Source: CAZXVW01 sp964644025
Lineage (GTDB): Bacteria > Acidobacteriota > Terriglobia > Bryobacterales > Bryobacteraceae
Assembly: GCA_964644025.1 (NCBI GenBank)
Contig: CAZXVW010000197.1
Span: 1 to 7,574, forward strand
DNA: 7,574 bases
Direction of reading: 5' to 3'
The translations under genes and the position numbers were made by a program. The notes below the pieces were generated by a model that was not told the origin of the DNA, did no database searches, and worked only from the letters and a program-made list of their open reading frames with translations. This document shows positions 5,002-7,574 of the stretch, one piece after another; positions within the stretch are counted from its first letter, which is position 1, and each line of letters starts with the position of its first letter.

Positions 5002-7574
5002 ATGAATAAGAAACCGGTAAGGATACTTCTCGTGGCGGCCGCCTTCGCCGCCGGCCTGTACTCGCTCACAGCCCAGAAACCAACCGTCGGGCTGCTCGTC
5101 CATGACCGCGATAGAACTTGCCCCGGCTACACCTTGTTTGCTCCCAAGCACAACGTAATGACTTACCTGATGGACAACGACGGACGCGTCGTCCATTCCT
5201 GGCGCAGTCGCTATGAGCCTGGACAGTCCGTCTACCTGCTGCCTGACGGCGATCTCCTCCACACCTGTTTCATCAGACAGCGCGGGATGCTCGGCGGCGG
5301 AGAAGGAGGCCGCATCGAGCGGTTCAATTGGCGGGGCGACATCGTCTGGGAGTTCAACTACGCCTCCAGCAACTACCTGATGCACCACGATATCGAACCA
5401 CTCCCCAACGGCAACATCCTGGCGCTCGTCGTCGAGAGGAAATCGCGCGCCGACTGCATCGCTGCTGGAATCAATCCTCGTCTGCTGCGCAACGGCGAGC
5501 TGTTCCCGGACTACATAATCGAGATCCAGCCCACCGGTTCAAGCGGCGGCAAGATCGTCTGGGAGTGGCACGTCTGGGACCATCTGGTCCAGAACTTTGA
5601 CCCCTCGAAAGCGAACTATGGCGACCCTGCCGCTCATCCGGAACTGGTTGATCCGAACGCGTCGGGCCGGGGACTTCGAGCCTTCTGGAACCACATGAAC
5701 TCAATTGACTACAGCCCGGATCTCGACCAGATCGTGCTCAGCGTCCGCGGCAACAGCGAGATCTGGGTCATTGATCACAGCACGACGACGGAGGAGGCGG
5801 CGGGTCACTCGGGCGGCCGGAGCGGCAAGGGAGGGGATTTGCTTTACCGCTGGGGCAACCCCCAGACCTACCACGCGGGCGGCGCTCGGGATCAGCAGCT
5901 ATTTCAACAGCACGATGCGCAATGGATTGAACCAGGGTGCCCGGGTGCGGGGCACATCCTGATCTTCAACAACGGGCTGCGGCGGCCCGGTGGGGAATAT
6001 TCCTCTGTGGACGAGATTGTCCCGCCGGTCGATGCCAGCGGTCATTACCACCGGGAGCCTGGCTCTGCTTTCGGGCCACGGCGGCCAGTATGGGTCTACA
6101 AGGCCCCGAACCCCCCGGATATGTATGCTGAGGCCATCTCCGGCGCCCAGCGGCTTCCCAACGGCAACACTCTGATCTGTGACGGCACCAGCGGCGTGTT
6201 CATCGAAGTGACCCCAGCCGGTGAGACCGTCTGGAAGTTCGTCAATCCTGTCGTAAGAACCGGAGTCCTTGCCCCGGGCGAGATTCCCGGCAAAGACCAT
6301 CGCGGACACAACTGGAACGCCGTATTCAAGATCCACCGGTATCCGCCTGATTATCCTGCCTTCGCCGGCAAGGATCTGACCGGCAGAGGCCCCATCGAGG
6401 CGCCACCGAATCCCAATCCCCAGCCCCCTGACCAGCCCCCCGGTCGCGGCCGCCGCCGGGCCAGCGATCAGGGAAACCGCAACCGGCCAGCCAATCCGCC
6501 ACCTGTGGCTGATCCCCGCTCTGATCGGCCCGTGCCCCGGGACCGCCAGCGTCTCCAGGCGCGCCGGGAACGGCCCCGGCAACCGGTTCGCCAGTCTCTG
6601 CCGGGCGGTCAAGACCGCCGCGCCCGCCAGACCCGCACCGCCAGACCCGATCGCGGTTTCGTCCTCATCCCTGAAGGGGAGTTCGAAATGGGCGACCATC
6701 ACAACCTGGGCGGGCGGGAGCACCGCAACGACGAAGTCCCCGTGCATACGGTCCGGCTGGATCCCTTCTTCATCGGAACCACCGAAGTGACTCTCCGCCA
6801 GTACGTGGAGTTTCTCAACTCGGCTCTGGACCGGAAGCTGGTGGAGGTGCGAAATGGGTTGATTTACGGCGCCGGGAATGACCACGCTTACGCAGATACC
6901 CGTCGATCAGACAGCACCAGCCGGATTGGGTGGGACGGGCACGCATTTTCCGTGCTCGATAACAGGGGCAATCATCCGGCGACACACATCCGCTGGTACG
7001 GCGCCGCGGCCTATGCGAACTGGCTGAGTTGGCGGCGGGGCTATGAGCCTTGTTACGACTTACGGACCGGCGAGTGCGACTTTTCCAAGAACGGTTTTCG
7101 CCTTCCGACCGAGGCTGAATGGGAGTACGCTGCCCGGGGCGGCCACTACGGACCCTATTACATATTCCCGTGGGGGAATGAGCCGGATAATCACAAGGCA
7201 AATTGGCCCAATTCCGGCGACCCGTATGAGACAGGACCCTATCCGTGGACGACGCCCGTGGGTTTCTACAACGGAGAACGGCATCAGAAGAAGGACTTCC
7301 ACTGGCCGAGCGCTCAGGAAAGCTATCAGGCATCGGATGGGGCGAACGGCTATGGACTGTACGACGTGGCCGGGAATGTCTGGGAGTGGACGAACGATTG
7401 GTACGGCCGCGACTATTATGCCAGGAGCCCCAGCGCCAACCCGCGCGGCCCGCGCCAGGGGAGCCCGATGCCCGATGGCAAGCCCTATCACGTTCTTCGC
7501 GGGGGGAATTGGTACAACGGGCCGCAGGGGCCCGCCCGGGTGTCGAACCGCGATCCGGCGTACTACCGCGGCCC
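5002..7574 (+). CDS. Secreted arylsulfotransferase-like / FGE-like (SUMF1) fusion protein, 3' end cut by window
   Basis: 857 codons without a stop, continuing past the right edge. Residues 1-24 are a Sec signal peptide (NKKPVR, then a hydrophobic stretch ending in SLTA). About 26-450 is an arylsulfate sulfotransferase-like beta-propeller with recurrent LPDGD/LPNGN turns (80-84, 134-138, 385-389). It has HHDIEPLPNGN (128-138), HMNSIDY (231-237), SVRG (247-250) and QQHDAQW (302-308), matching the usual active-site His/Asn/Arg pattern. About 461-551 is an Arg/Pro-rich linker. From about 552 comes an FGE-sulfatase (SUMF1) domain: GFVLIPEGEFEMG, FIGTTEVTLRQYVEFLN, GFRLPTEAEWEYAARGG, YGLYDVAGNVWEW, VLRGGNW. 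The cysteine pair of true FGEs is absent. ATG 5002 is chosen for the signal peptide; in-frame ATG 4942 has GGAG 7 nt upstream and is an alternative. Sulfate transfer between phenolic compounds in the periplasm or outside is plausible, not shown. Confidence 0.88.
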   Translation, partial: MNKKPVRILLVAAAFAAGLYSLTAQKPTVGLLVHDRDRTCPGYTLFAPKHNVMTYLMDNDGRVVHSWRSRYEPGQSVYLLPDGDLLHTCFIRQRGMLGGGEGGRIERFNWRGDIVWEFNYASSNYLMHHDIEPLPNGNILALVVERKSRADCIAAGINPRLLRNGELFPDYIIEIQPTGSSGGKIVWEWHVWDHLVQNFDPSKANYGDPAAHPELVDPNASGRGLRAFWNHMNSIDYSPDLDQIVLSVRGNSEIWVIDHSTTTEEAAGHSGGRSGKGGDLLYRWGNPQTYHAGGARDQQLFQQHDAQWIEPGCPGAGHILIFNNGLRRPGGEYSSVDEIVPPVDASGHYHREPGSAFGPRRPVWVYKAPNPPDMYAEAISGAQRLPNGNTLICDGTSGVFIEVTPAGETVWKFVNPVVRTGVLAPGEIPGKDHRGHNWNAVFKIHRYPPDYPAFAGKDLTGRGPIEAPPNPNPQPPDQPPGRGRRRASDQGNRNRPANPPPVADPRSDRPVPRDRQRLQARRERPRQPVRQSLPGGQDRRARQTRTARPDRGFVLIPEGEFEMGDHHNLGGREHRNDEVPVHTVRLDPFFIGTTEVTLRQYVEFLNSALDRKLVEVRNGLIYGAGNDHAYADTRRSDSTSRIGWDGHAFSVLDNRGNHPATHIRWYGAAAYANWLSWRRGYEPCYDLRTGECDFSKNGFRLPTEAEWEYAARGGHYGPYYIFPWGNEPDNHKANWPNSGDPYETGPYPWTTPVGFYNGERHQKKDFHWPSAQESYQASDGANGYGLYDVAGNVWEWTNDWYGRDYYARSPSANPRGPRQGSPMPDGKPYHVLRGGNWYNGPQGPARVSNRDPAYYRG

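Noticed and set aside
5899..6885. Long minus-strand open frame (328 codons) opposite the sulfotransferase/FGE gene
   Set aside because: It is antisense to a frame with clear domain motifs along its length. The predicted peptide has no recognisable motif, and open antisense frames are common in GC-rich genes.
1..7574. CRISPR arrays, insertion sequences, tRNA or rRNA genes, phage genes
   Set aside because: No spaced direct repeats, transposase motifs, terminal inverted repeats or RNA gene signatures were seen anywhere in the window.

Overview
The window is GC-rich with tightly packed genes. It looks like an environmental bacterium of the Acidobacteriota type (Bryobacterales/Solibacter-like). 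That placement is inferred from style, not from a marker gene: twin-arginine leaders on an aldo/keto reductase and on a NIPSNAP-type protein, a MoxR-DUF58-BatD-like cluster, and a large exported sulfotransferase-like protein. Planctomycetota or Verrucomicrobiota are not excluded.

Left block (1-2538, minus strand): an operon read right to left as MoxR AAA+ ATPase, then a DUF58 protein, then a BatD/DUF4381-like membrane-anchored protein that runs off the left edge. Both junctions are 4-bp stop/start overlaps (ATGA, then GTGA), so the three are almost certainly co-transcribed and translationally coupled. This is the conserved start of a MoxR/Bat-type cluster, in which a chaperone-like ATPase works with von Willebrand A-type and membrane partners. 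VWA genes would be expected further left. About 400 bp without a convincing gene (2539-2940) precede the operon and should hold its promoter.

Middle block (2941-4862): a Tat-exported aldo/keto reductase on the minus strand and a Tat-exported NIPSNAP-domain protein on the plus strand are transcribed divergently. The short region between them carries a perfect 8+8 bp dyad with a third copy of the same half-site beside it, a good candidate for a shared operator.

Right block (4863-7574): after a 139-bp gap holding a perfect 21-bp odd palindrome comes one very long reading frame that stays open to the window edge (at least 857 codons). It encodes a secreted protein with an arylsulfate sulfotransferase-like beta-propeller, a lysine-free Arg/Pro-rich linker, and a C-terminal formylglycine-generating-enzyme (SUMF1/FGE) fold domain. 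The propeller keeps the apparent active-site His/Asn/Arg set. The FGE-like domain lacks the cysteine pair of true FGEs. This fusion is the most unusual item in the window.

The three genes from 2941 onward all encode proteins with export signals, which suggests (inference only) an envelope or periplasmic module acting on small organic substrates.
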